Assembly: GCA_014058105.1 (NCBI GenBank) | Contig: JACGCM010000658.1 | Coordinates: forward strand, 620,001 to 684,000 | Source of the DNA: Kingdonia uniflora | Lineage: Eukaryota > Streptophyta > Magnoliopsida > Ranunculales > Circaeasteraceae | Direction: 5' to 3' | Length of the DNA: 64,000 bases | Part shown: one piece after another, positions 35,641 through 46,969 of the stretch | Layout of the letters: every line of letters starts with the position of its first letter | Numbering within the stretch: position 1 is the first letter of the stretch | Notes under the pieces: model-generated | Seen by the model: the letters and a program-made list of their open reading frames with translations, nothing else | What the model was told of the DNA's origin: nothing | Database searches by the model: none | Translations under genes and position numbers: made by a program

Positions 35641-36236
35641 TAGATTAAATGTTCGATATATTTAGAAATAAAATGTGGGGTTATCTGTGGATGAATGCTC
35701 GAGACACGGTATAGTTGATTACTCGTGTGTGAGAAGTGGGTGTGCTGAAGGCTTTTTTGATTTGACTGGTTAGACTGACAGCCGAGACAGCTGGTCTGTC
35801 AGAGTGATACGTGCTCTTGGGGCAGAGTGTCATGCAGGTAATCATAATTTTTGCACATTTTACGGAAAAGGTGTGAGTTGATATTAGGATTTGACTGGAT
35901 TGCTTCGAGTGAGGGTTAGAAGGTTCGAGAGGCTTTAAGTTGCTGTGTTGAAATTGATCTGTGTAAACTTTGATTTGTATTGACTTATTTGTACTTCATA
36001 CTTGATGTATGTTTTGAACTGAATTTGATGTATTGTTTTGAACTAATATGAATTGAGCTGTGTTGAAACTGCTTCTCTAATATATGATCCTCTGAAACTT
36101 CTTGCATGTAGTAGAGTTGTAGATATTCCTGTATAATAGTGTCTGCATGTGCTGAATCTGTCAAATGATTATACAGTGATCGATCCTGGGAGAGCTTCGA
36201 GATTGTTGTGATACTCTTTTGAAATTAAGGGATCTG

Positions 36237-37000
36237 CTGGATATCGAAGGCCTAAGCCACAACAATGTAAGACGTGGTTGCCCCCAACGCATTCTTGAGT
36301 CCGGCCGATTGACCATTCATGCCCCTCGAGTCTGCTCAAATGTTGGAAGCTTGAAAAAATTTCAAGGTCACCCCCGAGTATCAGTCAGGCCGAGGTTGAC
36401 GTGATACCAAGAGGAAACCTGAAAATTCACTGGACTTCGAAGGGCTAAGCCACAACGAAGCAAGGAGTGTTCACCGCCAACGCATTCTCGAGGGTCCGAT
36501 CTTTCGACCATTCGTGCCCCTCGAGTTTGCTCGAGCGTTGGAAGCTTGAAAATTTCAAGGTCGCCCCCAAGTATTAGTCGGGGAGAGAGTGGACATGATA
36601 CCCGGGGTGAACCAAGAAATTGACTGGACCCCAATACTTTTAAACCTTATCGAAGCATATCTATTCGCCCCCAATGCATCCCCGAGGGTTCAGTCTGTCG
36701 ACTATCCTTGCCCCTCGAGTTTGCTCGAAATTGGAAGCTTAAAAATTTTAAGGTTGCCCCCAAGTATCAGTCAGGTCGAGGGCTGACATGATACTTAGAG
36801 TGAACCAAGAAATCGACTGCACTCACAATGAAGCATAACTGTTAGCCCCCAATGCATTCCTGAGGGTCCGATCCTTCAACCATCCTTGCCCCTCGAGTTT
36901 GCTCGAAATTGAAGGTTTGAAAAATCTCAAGGTCGCCCCAAGTATCAGTCGGGTCGAAGGGTTGACATGATACCTAAGTTAAACCTAGAAATTCATTGAA
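36237..37000. repeat. 193-bp tandem repeat, four copies
   Basis: Units start near 36237, 36430, 36624 and 36817 (ctgga(c/t)...). Each contains a gcccccaa(c/t)gcat segment, tgcccctcgagt(t/c)tgctc, and the tcaaggt(c/t)(a/g)cccc..agta(t)(t/c)agtc block. They are richer in G+C than the surroundings. Short frames inside are repeat artefacts. Confidence 0.8.
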
Positions 37001-37218
37001 AATAGGAGACAAAGTAGGGGTGGAAAAACTATGTATTGATTATTCAGTGTTGGGAAAGCAAGGCTATTTGGGTGGCCACTCAGTTGACGGAGTTGCCAGC
37101 ATGGGTAGAACTGGAACAGAGGGTGGGTGCCATTGAGGATAATCTGTTGAAGTTGAAAGAAAAAGGAGGGGGAAAAGAAAAAGAGATTGGTATGGTGGGA
37201 AGCACAGATGACGCCAAA

Positions 37219-37818
37219 TGTAGGGGCCGAACTTCAGGCAAAGAGGAAGTCGGCTCTTACACCACATAGTTTACCCTTAGTTAGAGGATTCAAGCATAAA
37301 ATCTATAGTATACGTAATTTATCAACAATATACTAGCATAGAGGCCCGAATGTGGTGCTCTACAACCTTTGATGATGATTTTTAAGAGAGTTTATATTAC
37401 TGATGAGTAATCGAAGGTTCGAGTACTGGGTTCTTACAAAGTGATCGAAGGTAAACCATAAGGGACCAGAGGGAAGATTTTGTAACCTCTCCTTGGTTCC
37501 CCATCCCTCCTATTTATAGAACATAGGAAGGGTTGAGTCACCAAGGTTAGGTCACATTACAAGGGTACCATCCGGATATCCTGGAGTGGGTATGGGCGCC
37601 GGAAATGTCAAAACTGTCACTGTAACAGTTGTTGGGTCTGTCTTTATACTTTAATACTGTAGCAGTGGTTGAGCCTGTCACTGTAGCTACAAGGACCAAC
37701 AATTGCGTCGTCTTATCTAGTGAGCTGGTTGTCCTCGAGGCTTCGATACATTCGAGTAGGCTTCGAAATAGCCTCCGAGTGTGTGACTGAGGTAGAAGGC
37801 AGCGAGTATTCTACTACA
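37219..37818 (-). repeat. 5' LTR (in element sense) of the non-autonomous element
   Basis: 600 bp, from tgtaggggcc to ctactaca on the plus strand, matching 33692-34486. The minus-strand PBS-proximal tttggcgtcatctgtg abuts it at 37203-37218. Confidence 0.8.
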
Positions 37819-38489
37819 AAAGTTTCTTCTATGGTACTATAATCGTCCTCCCTCCCTGAAGACTATATTTCATCAGAACTTGAAGATACTACAAATCTTC
37901 TAGTGGGAATGCCAGGTTTAGTATGCATACTGGACCTACAGATACAAAATATATTTTATCATTATTTATACACTACATACAGTAACCACAACCCTACCTT
38001 TTACCCAGTCAACACGTCTACCTTACAATTTCCTAAAACAAAAAGCAACAATCAATCAGTTTAATTTTCCCTCTCCTTCTTCAAACAATTTTTTTTTCTC
38101 TCTAAAGTCTGTTCATATACAAAAAATTCTCAAACTCCAAAACTGTCTCATATTTATTTAACAATCCCAAAGCCCCTATATTATTAGATACACATATCAA
38201 ACTGATTACTACACATATGAAACAGATTACCATCCAGATTTCTAAACAAATCAAACAGACAGAGCTTATATTACCAACATGTACTTGAAAAACAACAATT
38301 TTCTGCTTTGCCTAGACGTCTTGCCGAGAATGAGCGCTCTCGTCGCTTCCCCGACAATTTTCTACCACCTGATGAAGACTTCCTTCTCAAATCACACTAA
38401 GAACTCAAACGTTTCCTCTCCTTAAGAATAGGATTTGTACCACTTTTTTCTCTCTCTGAAACTGTAGGTAATTTATGAGGGAGAGAAAG

Positions 38490-38510
38490 ACGAGTTTTTA
38501 TACTTTCCCT
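38490..38510 (-). promoter_or_regulatory. TATA-like box upstream of the antisense gene
   Basis: The minus strand reads gggaaagtataaaaactcg, a strong plant-type TATA context, followed by a pyrimidine-rich leader (tttctctccctc). It lies about 560 bp upstream of the first confident aORF codons, with a possible 5' exon (38280-38440, SSGGRKLSGKRRERSF) between. The promoter role is inferred. Confidence 0.45.
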
Positions 38511-38829
38511 CAGTTTATGAAATGACGGCTCTATCTGACATGCGTCAGCCATCAATACTGTCTCTGCAGGCACGTCTTTTCAAGTAACAGTGTTATCATA
38601 ACTTTTGTGATAACGTTTACTGTCATCACGTCTATCACTATTGTCTGCCATTACAAATTCTATACTTCTTCCTCAATACAGTATAAACGACCAATCATCA
38701 TACTTTTATACTCTACCAAGGTTGTACAACTTTCCTAAAATAGATAATTATTCGAAGTTCTAAGATATCTATACATTTGTTAAAATCCTATTGCTGTTTT
38801 CCATAATATCCATACACAAACAGTAAAAT

Positions 38830-39430
38830 AGAATACTTTATTCTTATTCAATCAGATCGAGGCATCAAATATGCCCCACCTTGCATTTATTTGGTTTCCC
38901 ACACAAAATACTTCTCACGAGCTCTCACATTTTGAGCTTACAAATTACATCTAAAGTAGCCTCAACGATTCGCCTCCCTAAACATAATTATTTCTCCATT
39001 TGTTGCCCTTGCATCCTCTTCAACGATCTTATCATACGCGAGTTGTCGAATAGTAAATTCCTACACCGCGGCACTCAACAGCGACCTACGAAACATATCG
39101 CACTAGAAAAAATGATCATACTCCACTCGTTTACCTTCTTCATCTAGTCCAGTCAAATTTAATAGCCATTCCGGTAACACGACATCATAAGGCATTCGAC
39201 AAAAATACCGCTCACGAAGTTTAACAACCTTGATATGAAAGCAACCATCTGCTGCCTGATGAGCACGCAGAACATAAGTCCTCACCATGAATAATCACAC
39301 TACCTCCACAGTAAAATTGTTCCCGCAGAAGATACAAATCATAATAGCCAAGAATCACTACTTTATAGCCATGAGGAAGATCTCTTCAAATCCAGATCAC
39401 CCCACAAGCTTTTGCTGAGAGGAATACTTT
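38830..39430 (-). pseudogene. Second antisense ORF of element B
   Basis: A minus-strand frame with a frameshift near 39280: upstream HGYKVVILGYYDLYLLREQF, then MVRTYVLRAHQAADGCFHIK and LPEWLLNLTGLDEEGKR, a TAG at 39103, then MFRRSLLSAA, FTIRQLAYDKIVEEDARAT and EIIMFREAN. No domain is recognised. It lies between the small ORF and the aORF on the same strand, so the three may be separate units of one antisense block. A leader exon of the aORF is an alternative. Confidence 0.4.
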
Positions 39431-40131
39431 TAAAAAAAATTTAGGAGAGAAGAATATCAACATCAAATACAAAATATTATGACAGGTCATTCTTTCCATA
39501 ATATGACATATCTCCTTAGATTTTATATGACCAAATATAAAGATGGTAACATACAAGATCAAGCAAGTCTAGCAGTAACACCTACAAATCAATATCAATC
39601 CTTTTTCACAGTTCAAGACACTCTGTTATCCAGTTCGAGTGCACGGATTGTAGAAAAAAATATATAATTACCTCCACCAAGTCATCTTATAGAAATTATC
39701 TACTTCCTATCACCACATTTTTTTAACTTCTCTAAAAAATTTCAAACCTCACCCATCACTACCACTTACTATCATACACACATAAATCTTTACAACTCAG
39801 TTTTTCCTAGTATAACCCGTGATCAACTACATCTTATTTACAGACTCCTATTTTACAACAGAAACTAGTTTGATACAAAGAGTCAAAATACCAGAATGAT
39901 GAGATTTTCATTAGTTTGAAGATTTCTCTTAAAGAATATCTTACATATAATAAAATATTCTAAATAATTATAACATATTACTTCACAAAGTTATAGTTTG
40001 AATTGTTTTTCAGCAGTCCACAGGGAAGATGATGAAAAACTGAAGTGATTTCCAAACCCTGATCCCATGCTCCAAGATCCAAAAACAGTTAGAACTGGAG
40101 ATCACAGATGAAAGATCTTCATGGCCAATAT

Positions 40132-40600
40132 CTATGGTTTATGGAAAAAAATGATCTCATCCATCATCGCCACCTCTTCCACCATAACCCCCACCTCGCA
40201 TGCTAGAGATAGCCGGAAGGTCCTATTTTTTAGAAAGGACCCATTCACTAACAGATAGACGGAAAGATACCAGTGAGATTCCATCAGACGAATGCCTGCC
40301 ACTTCATCTTCAGTTGTAATTGCTTCCTCTGCCAGCAAACGTAGCCTATTTCGGTGCTCTACCTCAGATGTCAGCATTTGTGAAATCGTGCCATCTGATA
40401 ATAGTCATCCCCCGCCTCTATCACTTCCTCATAAGATATATGGTGATAGGTAGGCAACACAGGATCGGTGTTGACAGATGCAGAGGTTGATACCTAAAGT
40501 ACCGGACACGCAATTCCTTTATTTTATTACTAATCCTAGACTCTTGAGATTGGTTCCAGGTAGTCACCATACTCTTAACAGTCAAGTTCTTCTCAACAGT
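40132..40600 (-). pseudogene. Small antisense accessory ORF, copy 3 (element B)
   Basis: The minus strand reads MTVEKNLTVKSMVTTWNQSQ, KIKELRVRYFRYQPLHLSTP, then after a frameshift near 40430 YEEVIEAGDDYYQMARFHKM and RNRLRLLAEEAITTEDEVA, continuing to IRLMESHWYLSV. Homologous to 4-303 and 11323-11650, it gives the longest N-terminus. The extra C-terminal tail to 40132 (VMVEEVAMMDEIIFFHKP) lies past where the MULE copy stops and may be read-through. Confidence 0.6.
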
Positions 40601-40647
40601 CAAGAATAGAGATGAAGACTTGGTTCATCACACTCACCTCCAAATGC

Positions 40648-40657
40648 TTTTTATACT
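40648..40657 (-). promoter_or_regulatory. TATA-like box for the small antisense ORF (element B)
   Basis: The minus strand reads agtataaaaa, about 50 bp upstream of the ATG near 40603; compare 401-410 and 11702-11711. Confidence 0.4.
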
Positions 40658-40888
40658 ATGATGAGTATTTAAAGTAGACCCTTCAAATTCTAATTGCCAG
40701 AAGGAGTTCCCATGCAAACAACATTGACTAGAACTATTGGTTCTCAAAAACTGAAAAGCCACAAACAGATATTCATGAATTTAGCTTGGAATGATTCCCA
40801 GATATTAACTGCAGCATTTATGACACTTTTAAACCAACACCACTTGGCCAAAAAATATCTTGTACTGTTGGCTGAGAGGGGGCGGTTG

Positions 40889-40985
40889 TAGTGGCTTATT
40901 TTGGATCTCAAACTCATGCACCAACTTCGAACTACATACAAGCTACCAATCATATCAACAGAGCACGTGGAACAGTCTGAATCAA
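40889..40985 (+). repeat. Partial type-A LTR inside the 3' end of element B
   Basis: Polypurine tract gagagggggcggt then tgtagtggcttatttt..., matching the first ~95 bp of the type-A LTRs, after which the match stops. 41000-41076 then repeats pre-LTR sequence (ccaacaccactcg..., gttgagagtcgtct) before the complete type-B LTR. This looks like a recombinant or template-switch junction. Confidence 0.6.
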
Positions 40986-41076
40986 GACAACAATATCATG
41001 AAACAAATACAATACAAATTTCTCATCCAACACCACTCGTCCATGAGGCTCCTCGTACTCTTGGTTGAGAGTCGTC

Positions 41077-41642
41077 TTGTAATAGCTTATATCGTATCTC
41101 GGACCCAAGCTTCATCCTTGACCTTATTAGCATACAGGAAGCACTACTAAAAATATGTTCAACATTCCTTAGTTCGAGTCATCACTTTCGACCTCCACAT
41201 TAACCGTTCGATTTATGCAAGTGTACAACCATCAATAGAGTTGTTGTACAGCAACAGAGATCAGAACGTTACTAAATCTGGTCAAAGAACATCTTACATT
41301 TACTTTGTAATGTCCATCATTAAGAATATTAATGGTCATCAAATGGTCATATGGTTAGACATTTAAATAGATCCAAAAAACTATAGATTAAAGAGAGATA
41401 ATTATATACAGAAGAATCCTTACTCCAAAATTTCACATACTTAAGCACTCATTATAATAAGTTAGCAATCTCAATAAGATCATCTTCTATATCTTAAAAT
41501 ACTCAAGAGAGGTCATGGTTTTTAACCTATTCAAAGGTTTTCTAGGCTAAACTATCTTGTTGATTATTGTTTACTGTTCTTGAGCGTTCTAAACACATCT
41601 GATGTAAAGACTAAGTCTGAATCTTGGGATTAGGCTATTACA
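41077..41642 (+). repeat. 3' LTR of element B (type B)
   Basis: 566 bp from tgtaatagcttatatcg to ggctattaca, collinear with 27055-27621. Element A gag resumes at 41643. Confidence 0.85.
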
Positions 41643-42552
41643 GTCAGTACGTGACTCAGAAACATGTTGAAAAACGTATAAATGAGTTGTTCGATGCCCA
41701 AGCTCAAATCACTATAGGCATTCATAACAGGTTATAGAAAAGCCCGATCGCTCGGGAATTATTGGATGGCAAGGTTCCCTCCAGTTTCTACGCACCAAAA
41801 ATCTAAAAGTACAAGGGAAATGATCCAATGGAGCACGTTCAAGAATTCCAAGATGCTCTCAGCCTACATTCTACATCCAACTGAAATCTGCCGGCTCTTT
41901 CCTACCAGTTTATTTGGTGAACCTTTGCGGTGGTTTCATTTACTTCGAGAAGGGTCCATTATGACTTTTGAATAATTGTAAAAACTTTTCGTCAAGAACT
42001 ACTCACACAACAGAGAGAATGAGGAGAAATTATATTTTTTGTTCAGCCTTAAGCAAGTGTCAGGGGAGAAGCTCGAAACATTTACTAAGAAAATCTTAGA
42101 GTTGTCCTGGAAGGTAAGTCGACTTGATCAAAAGATTACTATTTCAGCCTTCACCAATGTTTTGCTTGTGGATAGTAGAGCGAAGGAATACTTGATTCTG
42201 AGCAAACCGACTACCTTGGAAGACATGATTGAGAAGGCCAATGGTTATATTGATCTTGAAAGGATGGTATCTGAAATGCATAAAACTCAAAAATTGACCT
42301 TAACAGCAAGAAATCAATCTACATGCCAAGATTTCAATCGCGCTGCTGATTACGGAGGAGACAAGAAGAAGACCAAATCTAATAATAATCAAACTCAGAA
42401 AGGCAGTAATATGCCAATATCCTATCTTCCTAGGATGACTGTTACCATAGCAAGCATATATCCTATACTTCAGAAGGATAAGTTTTTTCGCAAGGCTCAA
42501 TATCTCCAACCTATTAAGAGCAAACCATACTACATACACCATAAAGTTTGAC
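41643..42552 (+). pseudogene. Element A gag (C-terminal part)
   Basis: It begins with a TQKHVEKRINELFDAQAQIT frame, then YKGNDPMEHVQEFQDALSLH and, from 42039, a 170-codon open stretch (LKQVSGEKLETFTKKILELS ... KANGYIDLERMVSEMHKTQK). It corresponds to the retrotransposon gag domain of Tat elements. Stops and a frameshift precede 42039. Confidence 0.7.
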
Positions 42553-42899
42553 ATCACGAGATGAAACATTACTTCTCTTTAGAGCGACTGTTAGAATACA
42601 TTTTTATGGTTGGAAAAATGTATGAATACATTGAGGACGTTGAAAGCTGAAAAAATGGGAGTTATCGGCTTACGATAGATATCGTACAGGAAGAAGAAGA
42701 AGCTGAGGAGAAACATTTATATCATATCTCCCTCAGCCACTTTATCGAGACTCATACTATTAATAGGTCGGTCTGATGCGAAAGACGATGTCTTGGTCAA
42801 TGTCACGACCTGTCCATTACCGACAAAGAAACACGGTTACTTTCCGCATCTAGCTCCCAATGCACAGGGATCTCTTTCGACGATTGTGAAGTTCGGCAT

Positions 42900-45800
42900 G
42901 TCAACTTTCCTCACCATGATGCACTCGTGATCATGTTGAAAATGAAAAATGTCGTACTACATACAATGATGGTAGATACGGGCAGTAGGATTGAACTACT
43001 TTTTTAGAGTGCAATCGATCAGATGGGGCTGGCCGACAAAGTTTAACTTACTAACGTTGACATCAGTGGGTTCAACAGTTCTTAGGAAGAACGTGTAGGA
43101 AAGATTATACTTCCTATTATAGCCGATCCAGCCATAGTCGACGTAGTATTCTACGTTATCAATGTAAGATCACACTATTTGGGGATCATGAGACGCTGCT
43201 GGTTGCATAACATTCGAGCTATCCCATCGACCTATCATTTGGTGTTATTGTTTGAATAGAATGGCAGTATTTACGAGATCAAAGGCAGTTATATGCTATC
43301 CCGAGCCTATAAAAATTATGCTTCCAGTGTGACAGAACCATCCATACCATAGCTCGCATAGCAATTATAGAAAACCACAGGGAACATTACATAAAACTTT
43401 ACAGAACACGAACTGCTAAGTACATAAATTACATAATACATCGAGATTAGTGGAGATAAAAAGAGCACCTACATTGGAACTCTTTTACCCACAACAAAGA
43501 GCAATACTCTTATTCAATTTCTCAAAGACAACAATGATGTTTTTGCTTAGACGTTTCACAAAATGCCAGATATTAATCCCAATTTGGTCTGCCTTAAGCT
43601 TAATTTGAAAGATAAAGCTGAGGCTGTCAAGCAGAAATAGGGAACTTTTATTCCATGACTCTGAGAAGAAGTCAATAAAGAGGTCGATAAACTCATTAAA
43701 GTTGGTTTTATCTAAAGAGCCAACTTCCCAGAATGGATCTTGAATATTGTCACAGTACCGAAGATAAATAGAAAAATTAGAGTCTGCGTAGATTTCACAG
43801 ACCTCAATAAACATAGTTTGAAAAATACTTTTCCACTTCCTATCATCAATCATCTGCTCGACTCTACCGCAGGGTATGAACTCTTATCCATGATGGATGC
43901 TGCATCAGTATACAACCAGATACTGCTGTTATCCAAAAATCAAGAGAAAATGGCTTTCATTACAGAACATGGTTTGTATTGCTACAAAGTCATGCCTTTC
44001 AGACTTAAGAACGCATGAGCTACTTATCAGATATTGATGACATAGATGTTTAAAGACCATCACAAAAAATGATGGAAGTTTATATTGATGACATGTTATG
44101 TAAAAGTCTAAAGAAGGAGAGTCATCTCGCGGATTTATGCACAATTTTCGAAATTCTTCGTTCTTACAAAATTAGATTCAATCCTGACAAGTGCCAATTC
44201 GTAGTCCAATCAGGGAAATTCTAGGGACATTTGATCAACAAGCAAAGCATAGAGGTTAACACAGATCGTATTCGTACACTATTATCTATGCCTTCTCCAA
44301 AGACAAAGAAAGACGTACAGAAGCTCTCTGGCAAGATAGCAACAATCAATCACTTTGTCTCCTAGTCTTCATCTCAATGTCGATGGTTTTCGACCTACAG
44401 CGTGAAGGGACAAAGAAAAATAAACTTAAAAAAGATTTTGGGATCGAATGGACGACAAAATGTAAAGTAGCATTCCAAAAACTCAAACGCTATTTGGGAA
44501 AGCCACCAGTAATGAGTATATACAAGGAAGGATAAGAACTCACCATCTATCCTACCATCACTGATGAGTTATTGAGTTCAGTCCTCATTTAACTCAGCGA
44601 GAAGACAGAGAAACTTGTTTCTTCATCAGCAAAGCACTCACTCAAGCAGAATCGCGGTATACTAAGATCGAGAAACTACTGTTAGCTCTCATTTACACAT
44701 TACAGAAGTTAAAATTGTATTTTCAAGCTCACTCAGTTCTAGTTATGTAAAATTATCCTTTGCGCAAAATCTTGATCAAACTTGAAAAATCTAGACAAGT
44801 TCAACAGTGGTCGGTAACCCTCGATAAGCACAATATACATTTTAAACCACGATATTCTAGAAAAGGCCAAGTAACAGTTGATTTCCTTGAAGACTTCCCA
44901 GTAGATGATCCTGACTAGGAAGAAGATAATACAAAAATTAATGAGGAATAGTTTGAGGAAAAGTCAGATTGGATATCTAAGAAAGGTTGGCGCCTTCTCA
45001 TTGATGGTTTAGCCAGACCTGCTGGTTCAGACATTGGCATCTTCCTTATCACGCCTTCCAGTGATAGAATTAAAAAAGTAATCAGACTCAACTTTGAAGC
45101 CACCAACAATGAGACAGAATATGGGGCACTAATCGGCGGTCTGGAAATGGCTCTGGAAATTAGGGTTCCCGAGCTATCTGTATACACGGACACTTTACTC
45201 ATAGTAAACTATTACACAGACAAGTTTTAGAAAAATAGAAAAAAGATTGATTATGTGGCAGCAGTAGCTAACAGAATGAGCAGATTCAAGAAAACAACCA
45301 TCGAACATTTGCCACATGGAGAAAATAGATATTCTGATTTCCTTACATATCTTACGGGAGTCCTCAAAACTGAAGCCTGATATCTTAAGATTGAAGTAAT
45401 ATCCACCCCAAGCATTAACATTATAAGTTCAAATTCTATTAATACTGGGGGTGGTAAAGAGGATGTGAGCGATTGGGGATAACCTTTCTACACATATATC
45501 GGGCCCAAAAATAAGTTTAACAACGAACTACCTACAAATCCTACCGAAAGAGGATATGTGCTTAATAATGCTAAGCGATACGTCGTTGCTGATAATTTCC
45601 TTTATAAGTTATCAGTGATATGACCCTATCTCTAATGTTTATTTGATAAAAAGGCTTAAGGCTTTCTGCACGAACTTCATGAAGGTACTTGTGAATCCCA
45701 TGTAGTAGGATGATCATTAGCAAATTGAACTCTTATACAGAGAGTCTTTTGGCTAAAAATAAAAGCCTGAGCCATCGAATATATAAGCAAGTGTAATGCC

Positions 45801-46680
45801 TGCCAATGACATGGACCCAAAATTTGAGTTCCAACTTTGGAACTCCATTCTAGCAAAGTTATCTGGCCATTCAAAAGATGGGACCTCAATCTCGCTGGAA
45901 AGTTCTCCACTGCACCAGGAAAAAGGAAGTACATCCTCGCAGCAACGGACTACTTCACCAAATGGGTGGAATTAGTTCATTTGTGTCGTATACGTGAAGA
46001 CGAAGTCATCAAGCTTATATGGTAAACAATCATAGTACGATTTGGCTGCCCCTATCTCATTAGAATCAATAATGAACCTCAGTTTGTTGGTACCAGAGTC
46101 ATTGAGTTCCTTAACCAGCACAACATCATCCACTTTCCTTCCAATCCATATTACCTACAAGGAAATGGTTATGCCAAAATCACTAATCGAATTATCATCG
46201 ATAGAATCAAAAAGCGCTTGGCAGAAAAGAAAGGTAATTGGGTGCAAGAACTACCACACGTATCATGAGCATATTGAAGAATGCCTCAAGTATCGACTAG
46301 GTGCACACCGTTCCTATTGGCATATGGTACTAAAGCAATCATCACCCATTACGTGAACATACCATGGTAGACGAAGAAAATGAAATCTAGTTAGCATATA
46401 ACATGAACTGGGTCGAAGAAATAAGAGATCAAGAAATTATGAACTTGGGAAGATATCATCAGGCTCTAGCCAGATCTTATAATAAACGAGTTCGACATCA
46501 AGAGTTCAAAATTAAAGATCTCGTCCTTCGAGAGATCCCAAAGCACAGAAAGGAAGTCAATGCTGGAAAACTTGCAGAAAATTGGGAAGGTCATTTTATC
46601 ATTATTGGAAAAAGTAGACTTAGCTCTTTTGACCTCGCCACCAAACATGGGAAAAGAGTACCTAATCCTTAGAACACAAA
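42900..46680 (+). pseudogene. Element A pol: protease, RT, RNase H, second RNase H, integrase
   Basis: Protease active site MVDTGSR at 42967. RT from 43740 (VDFTDLNKHSLKNTFPLPII, LLDSTAGYELLSMMDAA), with VYIDDM at 44078-44095 after a frameshift. First RNase H about 44540-44760. A second, aRNH-type RNase H at 44994-45230 (LIDGLARPAGSDIGIFLITP, FEATNNETEYGALIGGLEMA) is the Tat/Ogre hallmark. The integrase zinc domain HELHEGTCESH ... CNACQ is at 45668-45810. The core has KYILAATDYFTKWVE (about 45925-45975) and INNEPQFVG, where the second catalytic Asp is Asn. Many stops; not functional. Confidence 0.8.
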
Positions 46681-46969
46681 GAAATGAAAGCTATATCGAA
46701 GATAATAATCTATCACAGTGTATTTTTCTAATACATCTATCATCTTGTACGTCGGTCTTACTTCAATAAAATACTTATGTTTGATCACCCTATATCAGAG
46801 TACTTTTTAATATTTTATACAGTACTTTATCTAACATTCTTTGTACGTCAATCTTACATCAATGAAAGATTTGTGTTCGGTTGCCCTATATTGTAGTACT
46901 TTTTCTAATATATCATACTAGTACTTCTATATACAGGTTACAAATATCATAGATTACCATTAGGTTTAC

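Larger units (their letters stand above)
33692..37818 (-). mobile_element. Non-autonomous LTR element (LARD-like) on the minus strand
   Basis: Two LTRs frame 2.7 kb without gag-pol. Orientation is minus: next to the right LTR (37219) the minus strand reads tttggcgtcatctgtg, a Tat-type PBS-proximal site, and next to the left LTR it reads gagagggggcgaa, the same polypurine tract as in elements A and D. Flanking 5-mers are acagt and aaagt. The interior is filled by a composite 21-23 bp array and a 193-bp x4 array. It sits inside the aORF exon of B, which is continuous across it. Shared PBS and PPT suggest it is mobilised by Tat machinery. Confidence 0.8.
31621..37932 (-). pseudogene. Spliced antisense gene (aORF) of element B, split by an LTR element
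   Basis: A minus-strand gene. The first readable exon starts at an ATG near 37932 (MHTKPGIPTRRFVVSSSSDE) and continues across the 33692-37818 insertion in the same frame (STIEETVNSIEM) to 32950. It includes KVFVIYPEGVDVGK, EDQGFWFRAYVSRKSEEVV, CCPTQLNGNVYEMMMVCGVL and SRPNLLDFESTGRPWNDHLV. Introns are 32868-32949 (gtaagt...cag) and 32239-32325 (gtatgt...cag). Exon 32867-32326 includes DKRADFIVPKFRRAHKK and VIAKMKELELKY. Exon 32238-31621 is a coiled-coil tail (EAQSARMKELEAELKQEKGK). At least seven in-frame stops occur, mostly where Trp fits. It resembles antisense ORFs of Tat elements; its function is unknown. Confidence 0.65.
27055..41642 (+). mobile_element. Tat-type Ty3/gypsy element B with antisense genes
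   Basis: 5' LTR 27055-27621; gag-pol remnants 27690-31370; an antisense gene block 31600-40610 (with the non-autonomous element 33692-37818 inside it); 3' LTR 41077-41642. Flanking 5-mers are gccag and gtcag. Pol stops after the first RNase H: compared with A, the second RNase H and integrase are deleted, so this copy could only have moved in trans. Long antisense reading frames between pol and the 3' LTR are known in some Tat elements (for example Retand and Grande types); here they are spliced and numerous. Confidence 0.8.

Noticed and set aside
36219..36786. Frames of 61-88 codons on both strands
   Set aside because: They repeat with the 193-bp tandem unit and have no conserved start or domain.
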